Below the pieces are notes generated by a model. It saw only the letters and a program-made list of their open reading frames with translations, had not been told where the DNA came from and searched no databases. The position numbers were made by a program, and so were the translations under genes. From NCBI GenBank assembly GCA_963700925.1, contig OY969553.1:1364001-1428000 (forward strand): a stretch of 64,000 bases of DNA, given 5' to 3'. This stretch comes from CAWJMD01 sp963700925. Lineage in GTDB: Bacteria > Actinomycetota > Actinomycetes > Actinomycetales > CAWJMD01. Shown here in pieces: positions 50,701 through 59,100 of this stretch. How positions within the stretch are numbered: the first letter of the stretch is position 1; every line of letters starts with the position of its first letter.

Positions 50701-51127
50701 CCGTGTTGCTCATGGCGCTGACCGTGCCGCGCCAGGTCGTCGCGTGCACCGGCGTCACCGAGTACACCCAGTCACCGGCCGGCACGGCGGACTCGACACA
50801 CGCCGTCGCTGCAACGGTTCCGGCACAGGCCGCACCGATGCTCTGCAGGACCAGCGTTCCCGCGTCGTACCGCGCCACTTCGTACCCGTCCACAGCCGCA
50901 CCGGACGACAAGGTGCTGGCCACCCAGCTCACCGTTACCGACTGACCCGACACCACCGCGGTCGGGGTCTCCCCGGCGCCGACCTTCGTCGAGCTGAACG
51001 TACTGTCCGCGCTGGCGTCCGCGCCCGAGGTCCAGACCGCCCACCCCACCACGACCAGCGCGCACGTCATGAACGCCGCCAAGGGGGCAGCCAGCACGCG
51101 GCGACCGGACAGCAGCTGCACGCGCAC
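44753..51127 (-). CDS. Giant secreted multidomain surface protein 1 (FnIII, LamG, cadherin-like repeats)
   Basis: A 2124-aa protein. It starts with a basic N terminus and hydrophobic helix (AAFMTCALVVVGWAVWTSGA) ending in a GADA cleavage-like site. Then come an FnIII-like domain (VTVSWVASTLSSGAAVDGYE), Ig-like modules, a LamG/concanavalin domain (about 385-620: YVDGTSTASG, GYLDEVSLY), at least four cadherin-like repeats with VNDAP ends (about 620-1550), a beta-sandwich module, and a final LamG pair ending AHYNAR. No LPxTG or C-terminal helix. Probably an adhesin or sugar-binding surface protein. GTG 51127 has GGGGAAGGGG upstream, matching the start context of its two paralogues. Confidence 0.85.
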   Translation of the reverse strand: MRVQLLSGRRVLAAPLAAFMTCALVVVGWAVWTSGADASADSTFSSTKVGAGETPTAVVSGQSVTVSWVASTLSSGAAVDGYEVARYDAGTLVLQSIGAACAGTVAATACVESAVPAGDWVYSVTPVHATTWRGTVSAMSNTVTVLPADATAPTNTVTASVLSGTAVMTGTTVYYGGLAAGSLTLTNVVSDAGSGPASSQTGALGNTPTNWTHTPSTVSTPAGGPYVSNVFSWTAGAASSPTVVVTGGDVAGNTAPVTVSFVNDSTAPSAGTVSSPAGFQPALSVPVTFTTGTDGGSGIATSQLQRQSAPLPPGGGGACVAWSGYANLGPANPTSVHTDTAVTNGTCYQYRYLVTDRVGNTHTATSATVSIVDYAGAVDTTTGALSHWRLGEADSSGPVVDSKGTSHGTYAGDPTLAAAGAVSGDVDTAVALDGVNDRVITPPRVLTDLSVEFWFSSTQGIGTGSQWHGGAALVDSNAAGQANDWGISLRSDGRLVAGIGAATDFSIVSATGGFNDGAWHQVVFTRNSATGAMVLYVDGTSTASGTGPPGVRDAGSGLTFGVQAGDGTHVYAGYLDEVSLYGAVLSPTTVTNHYQLGTAIVPQPLVIATVGDLAYVENGTTAVDATLTVADADSANLTAATITMTTNYLNGQDTLAFTTQSGITGTWTPGTGVMALSGTATLAQYRTALRSITYTNNSNYPTTSTRTVTFAVSDGTNTSNAAGRNVTITAVNDAPAGANNTVTFNEDASYTFATADFGMVDATDNGAHTLLAVTTTTLPAAGLLKLNGVNVTAGQVVPAASITSGLLVYTPALDTNGVASASFNFKVQDDGGTANSGVDLDASANAFTFNITAVNDAPVNSVPAGQTTTTNTPEVFSTGNGNLISITDVDAGSADMRVQLVSSNGATTLATLSGLSFTVGDGTADATMTFDGTVAELNAALNGLSFNPTTSFTGAASLQIVTSDRGNTGTGGTLTDTDTVTITVVPTRPVVTTTVANLAFTENGSAVALDAGITVADSDSNITGATVSITTNYVTGQDTLSFTNQLGITHSWNAGTGVLTLTGTTTPANYQTAMRTITYSNTANNLTSNSRNVNFVASDALGAGNTATRQVAVSAVNDAPLNVTPAAQTAEMNTAKVFSSGNGNLISITDDATSGDMRVQLVSTNGATTLSTLTGLSFTVGDGTTDATMTFDGTVAEVNAALSGLSFNPATNFVGAAGLQIVTSDQGNTGSGGTLTDTDTVAISVTNDLGIFSAVADIGTTGGSSSHASGTYTVNGNGATISVADTTTTDEFHYLYTSLTGDATLTAQVLSAGNLDCGTNRGWAGVMMRNTLAANSMYAMADQREPANNNADQRYRATAGASTVINASSATVPEWVRITRTGNSFTMFRSANGTAWAALGSPQTIAMASTIYVGLGSTSNNDGCIAAATFDNVSLVFPVAPVLAASGGTTAHTENVPVAVDTGITLTDTDSTNMASGTVTVGAGYTAGQDVLAFTNQLGITGSWSAPTMTLSGSATKANWQTALRSVTYNNTSHTPNAGNRTINFVVNDGGTSSNTAAKTVSVAAVNDAPVNSVPAGQSTATNTPEVFSSGNGNLMSITDLDAASADMRVQLVSSNGATTLSTLTGLSFTVGDGTADTTMTFDGTVAEVNAALNGVSFNPTTSFSGAASLQIVTSDQGNTGSGGTLTDTDTVAITVASSTSYYDAVSSTPGLMNYYRLNEATTTSDTFGTGSPGAQISTRTGEIGASWTAYGTNDTTTVLTAAGRIRKAGTSTWTSRYYASGVPTSPHYTVEANVYVASVVAGDAIAILGRVDTSSAEGTYYFARYEQTAAKWFLYRVSNGSWQWLGESSQTLVAGTTYKLMLDMSGSNIRLLVNDAPVVSVVDASPIVAAGRGGVSMGYGATSTTITDSTGMHLDNVRVVPRMADSEGATTGIYHAGTTLGALGALGEANSAVVFDGVDDHVSVNRTVSDDFSIEFWFKSTQGLGAAGHWAQYAGLVDANVSGGNNDFGVSLSADGHVMAGVGNGLGEIDTTISSLAGGYDDGNWHHVVFTRTRSTAGFALYVDGGAAVTGTGINTSALTASSVINFGRIATGVNYYAGSMDDVAIYTSVLSGATVTAHYNAR

Positions 51128-51165
51128 GGACAGCCCCTTCCCCGGATCGCCTGCCAATTGAGGCT

Positions 51166-51206
51166 CTACTCACCATCGGCCGGCAGTCGGACGGGCTTGA
51201 GCACGC
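51166..51206 (-). promoter_or_regulatory. Conserved leader element of LamG gene 1
   Basis: On the minus strand the leader reads GCGTGCTCAAG, 16 variable bases, then CCGATGGTGAGTAG. TGCTCA can pair with TGAGTA (one G-U pair). The same two blocks at similar spacing precede both paralogues, so this is probably a shared cis-regulatory element. It lies in the 111-bp gap upstream of the GTG. Confidence 0.65.
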
Positions 51207-51238
51207 GCCACGCAGGTTCACCCCAACGAAAAGGGCTT

Positions 51239-54200
51239 CTAGCGGGCGCTGAAGTGAGTGGTCACCGTGGCCCCTGAGAGCACGGAGCCGTAGATCGCGA
51301 CCTCGTCCAGGTGGCCGAGGTACGCGTGCGACAGGTCCTCGGCCTCGCGACCGAAGGTGATGTCGAAGTTGTGCCGCGCGCCGGTCGCACCGGTCGCGCT
51401 GCCACCGTTGGCCGACGACCCGTCGATGTAGAGCAGCATCGCGCCGCTGGAGCTGCTCCGTGTGAACACGACGTGGTGCCAGGCGCCGTCGTCGTAGCCA
51501 CCTGTAGCCGACACGATCGTGGTGTTCGGGTTGCCCACGCCGGCCATGATGCGACCGTCCGACCGAAGGGACGTGCCCCAGTCGTTGGCCGTGTTGTCCG
51601 TGGTGCTGTCGACCAGCGCAGCGGCGTCCCACCAGTCGCTGCTGGTGCTGATGCCCTGGGTCGACTTGAACCAGAACTCGATGGAGAAGCTGGAGAGCGA
51701 CTGGGACGGCGTCCGCACGTAGTCGTTCGAGCCGTCGAACAGGATTGCCGTGTTCGCGGTCTCGCTCAGCGCCCCGGCCTCGCCGAGGGTCACGCCGTTC
51801 AGGTACGTACCGTGGTTGAGGGCCGGCCTGCTGTCGGTGACGACAGGGCCGACGAGAGTCGTCGCCAGGAAGTTGTCGAAGTGGAACCCCGTGCCGTCAG
51901 CCTTCGAGAAGGCTCCGCTCTCGTCTCCGTCCATGATTCCGGCCCTTCCGGCGCCGGTGAGAGGCGAGCTCGAGTCCGTAGCAGTGCACATCAGGACGTC
52001 GTTGACGTACAGGTTGAGTGTCGTCGTCGAGGTGCCACTGATCTCGAGCCGGACGTTGTAGGTAGTGCCCGCCACCAGGTTCGGCTGGACGGAGGACGTG
52101 TCGAGCCAGCTCGGGGACGAGCCATCCCACTTGACGATGTCCCAGGTGTTGTCGGTCTCCCAGCGAGCCATGTAGAAGGTGTGGGTCAGCGAGTTCATCC
52201 TGCCGACGACGCCGCCGGCGTCATTGGTGTTGAAGGACTTCACGTGGAGGTCCGCCTCGACGGAGTAGTCGGGGGAGGCCGGAGTCTCTGTCGCATAGTT
52301 GACGGCGTAGCCGAAACCGTCGCGGTACGCGCGGCCCTGCGTGCTGATCTTCACGGCGTTGCCGCTGCCCTGCAGGTAGGCCCACGTGGCGCCACCGGCG
52401 TCTGCCGTCAGGAGTGTCGTTGCCGTCCCCGCGAAGTCGTCCGACGCGATGGTGGCGCCGCCGCCACCCCAGGTCTCGGCGAGGCGGTAGTAGTTGAGCG
52501 GGCCACTGGCCGAGACCGCGTCATAGTACGCGGTGCCGCCGGTGACCTTGACGACGTTGGTGCTGGTGGCGATGTGGACGTTGCCGACGCGGTCGGTGAC
52601 GACGTACCGGTACTGGTAGCACCTGCCAGAGGCGACCAGGTCGGCCACCGGCGATGCGGCTGGGTTGGTGCCGCCGGCGATCGTGGCGTACCCGCCGTAC
52701 GAGCCGCAGGTGGTGCCTGTCAGGGTCGCCGACTGGCGTTGCAGCAGTCGGCTCGCGATCCCGGATCCCGCGTCGGTGCCGGTGGTGTAGCCGACGCTGA
52801 TGGTGGTGCTGGCCTGGGTGGCGTTCGGGTAGGTGACGGTGCCGGCGCTGGGGGCCGTGTCGTCGGCGGTGGGGGTGAAGGTGGTGGTGCCGGAGACACG
52901 GGTGGCGTGGTTCGTGGCAGTCATGGTCTTCGCGCCCGGGGCCTGCGGAGGGCCGCTCCAGGAGTAGGTGTTCACGCCGAGGGCGCCAGGGGTCGAGATC
53001 CAGTTCGTGCCGAGCGCGGGGAACGCATGACTGGCGACACCCGATCGGGCATCGGACGCGGTGGACGTGGCAGTGAACGACCCGGAACCCGCGGCCCACC
53101 GGTAGTACACCGTCCCGCCAGTGCTCCAGTAGGTGTTGGTGAACGCGCCGAAGCTCAACGACGGTGCGGCCGGCGCGCTCAGGTCGACCTTGATGTCACC
53201 GCTGGTGTACGTGGTGGGGTACCCGAGCTCGTCATGGACGAGGTACTGGTACCGGTAGCAGGCCTGGTCGCTGACCGTGTCGGTCTTGGGTGAGGCCGGG
53301 TCGGTGCCCCCGCTGACCAGGGCGTAGCTCCCGAACGCGCTGCAGACCCCGTCGGCGGTGCCGGTGGATGCCAGGGTGCCGCTGGCCCGCGACAGCGTCG
53401 CCCCGGTCGCGGCGACCCCCGCCGGGTCGGAGCCCTTGGCCAGGTTCAGGCTCAGCGTCGTGGAGGTCGCGTAGCGCGACCCGGTGCCGACCAGGCCGTT
53501 CGCGTCCACCGACCCACCGGTCGGCCCGGTGACGTCGCTGGAGACCGAGGTGCCGAGCTGGTGGTGGTTGGTGACGGTGGCCTGGCTCAGCGCCGACGTG
53601 TAGAAGGACACCTCGTCGATCGAACCGTTGAAGTAGTCGTCGTGGTAGGTGTCCGAGGGATGGATGACTGCGCCGATGCCGAAACCGTACGCATCAATGA
53701 CCGTGTTCCGGGTCACCGCCTGTGGGGTGAGTGCCTGTCCGTCGATGTAAAGGGTGACTGCGGAGCCGTTGAAGGTCTTGACCACGTGGTGCCACTGGCC
53801 GTCGTCGACGGGTGCCGGCATCGTGAACGTCTTGTCGTTGGATGCGCCGAAGCCCCAGACGATCATGGTGTCGCCGCCATGGTCGATCAACAGTCCGAAC
53901 GCCGCGGTGTTGGACCGGCTGCCGTAGCTGAACAGCACTTGCCGGGCAGCGCTGCTGGTCTTGAACCACGCCTCCACCGAACGGACGCCGGCCCCGGTGG
54001 GTAGGCCGGTCGGGCTGCTGACCTGCACGTAGTCGTTGACCCCGTCGAACAGGGCCGCGGTGTCGGCGTCGCCGCTCAGGGCTCCGGCAACCGGCCCCGT
54101 CGTCCCGTTCACGTACGCGCCGTGGTTCGTGCCCTTGCTGTCGGCGGCGGGAGGGTTGGCGGAGTCGTCGATGATCTGGAAGTTGTCAAGGTGGATGCCC

Positions 54201-55945
54201 GTACCGGTGCCCTTGACGACTCCGTTGGCGGCCGCCTCCCCCTCCATGAACCCGCCCTTGCCGACGATCGTGATCGGCGCGGTGGAGTCGGATGTGGTCA
54301 GCGTCAGGACGTCGTTCACGAACAGTCGTAGCGTGGTCGTGCTGGTCCCGCTCATCTCCAGTCTGACGGTGTAGGTCTGACCGACCGTGAGGGTGTTGCC
54401 GGTGTCCCAGACCATGTGATCGGTCGAGGCGCCGGAGTACTTGACGATGTTCCAGCTGCCGTCGAACTCCTCGTACCGACCCATGTAGAAGATGGGCGTA
54501 CCCGTCCCGCTAGCACGTCCGACGACGCCACTCATGTCCCCGGGCAGGATGCCCTTGACGTACAGGTCCGCCTCGACGGAGTAGTCGGTGCTGGTCGGCG
54601 TTGCGGCGTTGTAGTAGATCGCGCGAGCCCCGTCGGTCGAGGTGATTCGGTTGGAGAAGATCACCTCGTTGTCACCCCCTGCGATGTAGGTCCAGGGGTC
54701 GCCCGAGTCAGACGTGTGCGCGCTGAGCAGGGCGCCGTCTGCTCCGGTCATCGTGTCGGACGCCACCACGCCTCCGGTCGTCGTCTCGCCGAGGCGCCAG
54801 TGGCTGAGGGCGCTCGGCGTGGTGTTGACGGCGCCGGCGTAGTCGACGATGGAAACGGTTGCGCTGGAGACGGTGTGGGTGTTGCCGACCCGGTCGGTGA
54901 CCACGTACTGGTACTGGTAGCAGATGCCGTTGATGACCGTTGTGTCGGTATGCACCGACGTCGGGTTGGCCGGGCCGAAAGCGGTGTAGCCGGTCCAGGC
55001 CACGCAGGTGTCGGCCGGGGTCAGAGGTGCCGTCCGGCGCTGGAGCTGGCGGGTGGCGATGCCGGACCCGGCGTCCGTGCCGGTCGTGAACGTGACGGGC
55101 ACCGACAGGCCGGGCTGGTACCCGGCCGGCGAGGAGACCGTGCCCGCACTCGGCGCGGTGGAGTCGTTGACGAACGTCAGGGTGACCGGGGAGGCGTTAC
55201 CCGCGACGTCGCGTCCGGTCACCACCACGGTCGGTGAGCTGGTGGCCCCCGCCGTCCAGCTGAAGACGTCCGACACGTACGGCCCACCGGCGGGGGTCGA
55301 CACCGTCGACGGGGTGTGGGTCCAGTTGGTCGGGGTGTTGCCGAGCGCGCCGGTCTGCGACGAGGCTGGTCCGGAGCCTGCGTCGCTGACGGCGTTCGTC
55401 AGCGTGAACGACCCGGCCGCCAGACCGCGGTAGTACACCGTGCTCCCGGTCATCGCCGCACCACCGGTCAGACCCGACACGGTGATCGCGTTCGCCGGGG
55501 CCGTCGCGTCGGCCGCCGCCACAGTGGCCGGGTTGCTGTTCGCACTCTGAGAGCCACGCCAGGTGGTGGCATGCACCGGCGTCACCGCGTAGACCCAGGT
55601 CCCTGCCGGCACACCCGCCTCGACACAGGTGGACGCGGCAACGATCCCGGCACAGGCGGCTCCGACCGTCTGCGGAGCGAACGTCGCTGCGTCGAGGCGC
55701 GCCACCTCGTACCCGTCCACCGGGTCACCGTTCGACAGCGTGCTGGCCGCCCAGTCCACCGTCACCGACGGACCTGCGACGACCGCCGTCGGAGTCTGCC
55801 CCGCCTCGACGCCCGTCGAGTTGAACGCACTGTCGGCGCTGGCATCAGCCCCCGATGTCCACGCCGCCCAGGCCACGACCACCAGGAGCATCGACGTGAA
55901 GGCAGCAATCGGCGCAGCCAGCACTCGACGACCCGGCACGTTCAC
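51239..55945 (-). CDS. Giant secreted multidomain surface protein 2 (FnIII/LamG repeats)
   Basis: A 1568-aa paralogue. N-terminal hydrophobic helix (IAAFTSMLLVVVAWAAWTSG), FnIII-like domain, Ig-like modules (SSPAGYQPGLSVPVTFTTGT), a concanavalin-like module with YSVEADLYVKG, a LamG domain (about 640-800: SIDEVSFYTSALS), further Ig-like repeats with C-x-n-YRYQYLV pairs of cysteines, a second concanavalin-like module and a final LamG ending TTHFSAR. It lacks the cadherin-like block of protein 1. GTG 55945 follows GGGGAGAG. Large parts are nearly the same as protein 3, showing recent duplication or gene conversion. Confidence 0.85.
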   Translation of the reverse strand: MNVPGRRVLAAPIAAFTSMLLVVVAWAAWTSGADASADSAFNSTGVEAGQTPTAVVAGPSVTVDWAASTLSNGDPVDGYEVARLDAATFAPQTVGAACAGIVAASTCVEAGVPAGTWVYAVTPVHATTWRGSQSANSNPATVAAADATAPANAITVSGLTGGAAMTGSTVYYRGLAAGSFTLTNAVSDAGSGPASSQTGALGNTPTNWTHTPSTVSTPAGGPYVSDVFSWTAGATSSPTVVVTGRDVAGNASPVTLTFVNDSTAPSAGTVSSPAGYQPGLSVPVTFTTGTDAGSGIATRQLQRRTAPLTPADTCVAWTGYTAFGPANPTSVHTDTTVINGICYQYQYVVTDRVGNTHTVSSATVSIVDYAGAVNTTPSALSHWRLGETTTGGVVASDTMTGADGALLSAHTSDSGDPWTYIAGGDNEVIFSNRITSTDGARAIYYNAATPTSTDYSVEADLYVKGILPGDMSGVVGRASGTGTPIFYMGRYEEFDGSWNIVKYSGASTDHMVWDTGNTLTVGQTYTVRLEMSGTSTTTLRLFVNDVLTLTTSDSTAPITIVGKGGFMEGEAAANGVVKGTGTGIHLDNFQIIDDSANPPAADSKGTNHGAYVNGTTGPVAGALSGDADTAALFDGVNDYVQVSSPTGLPTGAGVRSVEAWFKTSSAARQVLFSYGSRSNTAAFGLLIDHGGDTMIVWGFGASNDKTFTMPAPVDDGQWHHVVKTFNGSAVTLYIDGQALTPQAVTRNTVIDAYGFGIGAVIHPSDTYHDDYFNGSIDEVSFYTSALSQATVTNHHQLGTSVSSDVTGPTGGSVDANGLVGTGSRYATSTTLSLNLAKGSDPAGVAATGATLSRASGTLASTGTADGVCSAFGSYALVSGGTDPASPKTDTVSDQACYRYQYLVHDELGYPTTYTSGDIKVDLSAPAAPSLSFGAFTNTYWSTGGTVYYRWAAGSGSFTATSTASDARSGVASHAFPALGTNWISTPGALGVNTYSWSGPPQAPGAKTMTATNHATRVSGTTTFTPTADDTAPSAGTVTYPNATQASTTISVGYTTGTDAGSGIASRLLQRQSATLTGTTCGSYGGYATIAGGTNPAASPVADLVASGRCYQYRYVVTDRVGNVHIATSTNVVKVTGGTAYYDAVSASGPLNYYRLAETWGGGGATIASDDFAGTATTLLTADAGGATWAYLQGSGNAVKISTQGRAYRDGFGYAVNYATETPASPDYSVEADLHVKSFNTNDAGGVVGRMNSLTHTFYMARWETDNTWDIVKWDGSSPSWLDTSSVQPNLVAGTTYNVRLEISGTSTTTLNLYVNDVLMCTATDSSSPLTGAGRAGIMDGDESGAFSKADGTGFHFDNFLATTLVGPVVTDSRPALNHGTYLNGVTLGEAGALSETANTAILFDGSNDYVRTPSQSLSSFSIEFWFKSTQGISTSSDWWDAAALVDSTTDNTANDWGTSLRSDGRIMAGVGNPNTTIVSATGGYDDGAWHHVVFTRSSSSGAMLLYIDGSSANGGSATGATGARHNFDITFGREAEDLSHAYLGHLDEVAIYGSVLSGATVTTHFSAR

Positions 55946-56070
55946 GGACGGCTCTCCCCAGCTCGCCTGCCGGTGCGGCTTCACCGGCAATACTTCGGAC
56001 GGCACCGCCTCCTACGGGAGACAACGCCGCCGTCGGCTGGCGATCAGAGGCCTCTGACGAACCCAGCTGA

Positions 56071-56112
56071 CCTACTCACCATCGGCCCGAGGCGAGCACG
56101 GCTTGAGCACGC
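56071..56112 (-). promoter_or_regulatory. Conserved leader element of LamG gene 2
   Basis: Minus-strand GCGTGCTCAAG, then 15 variable bases, then GGCCGATGGTGAGTAGG, as in the other two LamG leaders. A perfect 14-bp palindrome, TCAGAGGCCTCTGA, follows at 56044-56057 and recurs in leader 3. All lie in the 195-bp gap between LamG genes 3 and 2. Confidence 0.68.
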
Positions 56113-56140
56113 AGCACGCGTGTTCCCGGTCGTGTGGCGA

Positions 56141-59100
56141 CTACCGGGCGGCGTAGTGCGCGTTCACCGTGGCGCCCGAGAGGACGGTGTTGTAGATGGC
56201 GACCTCGTCGAGGTAGCCGAGGTAGGCGTGCGACAAGTCCTCGGCCTGGCGACCGAAGGTGATGTCGTAGTTGTGCCGCGCGCCGGTGGCGCCGGTCGCG
56301 CTGCCACCGTTGGCGGACGACCCGTCGACGTAGAGCACCATCGCGCCGGTCGTGCTGTTCCGTGTGAACACGACGTGGTGCCAGGCTCCGTCGTTGAAGC
56401 CGCCGACGGCCCCGACGATCGTGACGTCGGAGTTGCCGGCACCGGCAAGCAGCTTGCCGTCCGAGCGCAAGGAGATGCCCCAGTCGGCGGCGGTGGCTGT
56501 CCGCGAGCTGTCTACCAGCGCGGCGCCCGACTTCCACGCGGTGCCAGTGCCGATGCCCTGGGTGGACGCGAACCAGAACTCGGTGGAGAAACTTGACAGC
56601 GACTGGGCCGCCGTCCGCACATGGTCGGTCGACCCGTCGAACAGGGCGGCTGTGTTCGGGTCGCCGAAGGAAGCGCCCGGCTGGCCGAGCGTGGGACCGT
56701 CGAGGTACCAGCCCGTGCCGCCGCCCAGGCTGTCGGCCGCCCGCGGCGTGACCACGAAGTTGTCCCAGTGCGCTCCGGTCGTCGCAGACTTCGTCGTGGC
56801 GTTGCCCGGGTCACCGTCCATCACGCCGGCGAACCCAGCCGCTGTGATCGGTGATGAGGTGTCCGTCCCGCTCAGAATGAGGACGCCATTGATGTAGAGC
56901 TTGAGCGTCGTGGTCGCGCCGCCACTGACCTCCAGGCGCATCCGGACGGTGGCGCCGACCGCCAGCGGGTTGTTCGCCGAGTAGGGGAGGACGACGTCTC
57001 CGGCCCACGTTCCGTTCGTGTACTGCCCGATGCCGTAGTTGACCGTGCCGTCACCGTTGTCGTAGTACTCGCCGGAGTAGAAGGTGCTCGTAGCGGTGTT
57101 GAGACGGGCCATCACGCCGACGTTGTCGTTGGCGAGAGTCGACATCTTCCTGAAGTCGACTTCCACGCTGTAGTCGGCGCTGGGCGGCGCCGTGGACGTG
57201 TACTCCCGGGAGTACTGGGCTCCATTCCTTCGTGCCCGGTTGCCCGTGAGGATCGTGTTGGCCGTGCCGTTCAGGTGGACCCAGGTGGCTCCGATCTCCC
57301 CGGTGTGCGCCGTCAACAGGGTGCCGTTGGTCCCGGTGAAGGTGTCGGACGAGATCGTCGTCTCGCCGAGGCGGTAGTAGTTGAGCAGGCCGGGCGTTGC
57401 CGAGACGGCGTCGGAGTACGAGGTGCCGCTGGTGACCTTGACGACGTTGGAGCTGGTGGCCGTGTGGGCGTTGCCGACCTGGTCTGTGACGACATACCGG
57501 TACTGGTAGCAGTTCTCCGACGCCGCCAGGTCGGCCACCGGCGAGCTGGCCGGGTTGGTGCCGCCGCTGATGGTGGTGTAACCGCCGTAGGTTCCACAGC
57601 TGGTGCCGCCGGTCAGGGGCGCCGACTGGCGTTGCAGCAGCCGGGTGGCGATCCCGGATCCGGCGTCTGTGCCGGTGGTGTAGCCGACGCTGATGGTGGT
57701 GCTGGTCTGGGTGGCGTTCGGGTAGGTCACGGTGCCGGCGCTGGGGGCGGTGTCGTCGGCGGTCGGGGTGAACGTGGTGGTGCCGGAGACCCGGGCGGCG
57801 TGGTTGGTCGCGGTCACGGTCTTCGCGCCCGGAACCTGCGGGGCGCCGCTCCAGGAGTAGGTGTTCACGCCCAGAGCGCCGGGGGTCGAGGCCCAGTTGG
57901 TGCCGAGGGTCGGGAAGGCATGGCTTGCGACTCCGGAGCGGGGGTCGGACGCCGTGGAGGTCGCGGTGAACGACCCGGTGGCCGCGGCCGAGCGGTAGTA
58001 GACCGTGCCGCCGCTGCTCCAGTAGGTGTTGGTGAAGCCACCGAAGCTCAGCGACGGTGCGGCCGGTGCGGTCAGGTCGACCCTGATGTCGGCGCTGGTG
58101 TAGGCGCGGTAGTTGCCCAGGGTGTCCGGCACCAGGTACTGGTAGCGGTAGCAGGCCTGGTCGGCGACGGTGTCGGTCTTCGGGGTGGCCGGGTCGGTGC
58201 CACCGCTGACCAGGGTGTAGCCGCCGAACGCGGAGCAGACCCCGTCGCCGGTGCCGTCCGAGGTCAGGGTGCCGGTCGAGCGCTGCAGGGTCGCGCCGGT
58301 CGCGGCCACGCCACTCGGGTCGCTGCCCTTGGCCAGGTCAAGGCTCAGCGTGGCCGATGCCGCGTACCGCGACCCGGTGCCGAGCAGGCCGCTGGCGACG
58401 ACCGAGCCGCCGGTCGGGCCCGCCATGTCGGCGGAGTTGGAGATGCCGAGCTGGTAGTGGCTGGTGACCGTGGTCGGGCTCAGCACCGACGTGTAGAAGG
58501 AGACCTCGTCGATCGAGCCGTTGAAGAAGCCGCCGGAGTTGGGGCCGTCCGACGGGTTGATCACGGCGCCGATGCCGAAGCCGTACACGTCCATCACGGT
58601 GTTTCGGGTCGCAGCCTGCGCGGGCAGCGCCACGCCGTCGATGTAGAGCGTGAACGAGGCACCGCTGAACGTCTGCACGACCTGGTGCCACTGCCCGTCG
58701 TTGACGGCGGACGGCATGGTGAATGTCTTGTCGTTGATGCCCCCGAAGCCCCAGGCGTACATCGTGGTGCCACTCGGTTCGATCACCAGCCCGTACTCCT
58801 GGGTGCTCACCAGGCTTCCGTACGAGAACAGCACCTGGCGTGTCGGGCTGGACGTCTTGAACCACGCCTCGACGGACCGTGCCCCCGCACCGGTGGGCAG
58901 GCCTGCCGACCCGATGACCTGCACGTAGTCGTTGACGCCGTCGAACTGGGCGGCGGTGTCCGCGTCGCCCGTCACGGCGCCTGCTGCGCCGAGCACGACA
59001 CCGTTCTTGTGGTCGCCGGTGTTGGTGCCCTTGCTGTCGGCAGCGCGCGGGTACGTCGACGGGGTGATCTGGAAGTTGTCGAAGTGCAACCCCACCGTGT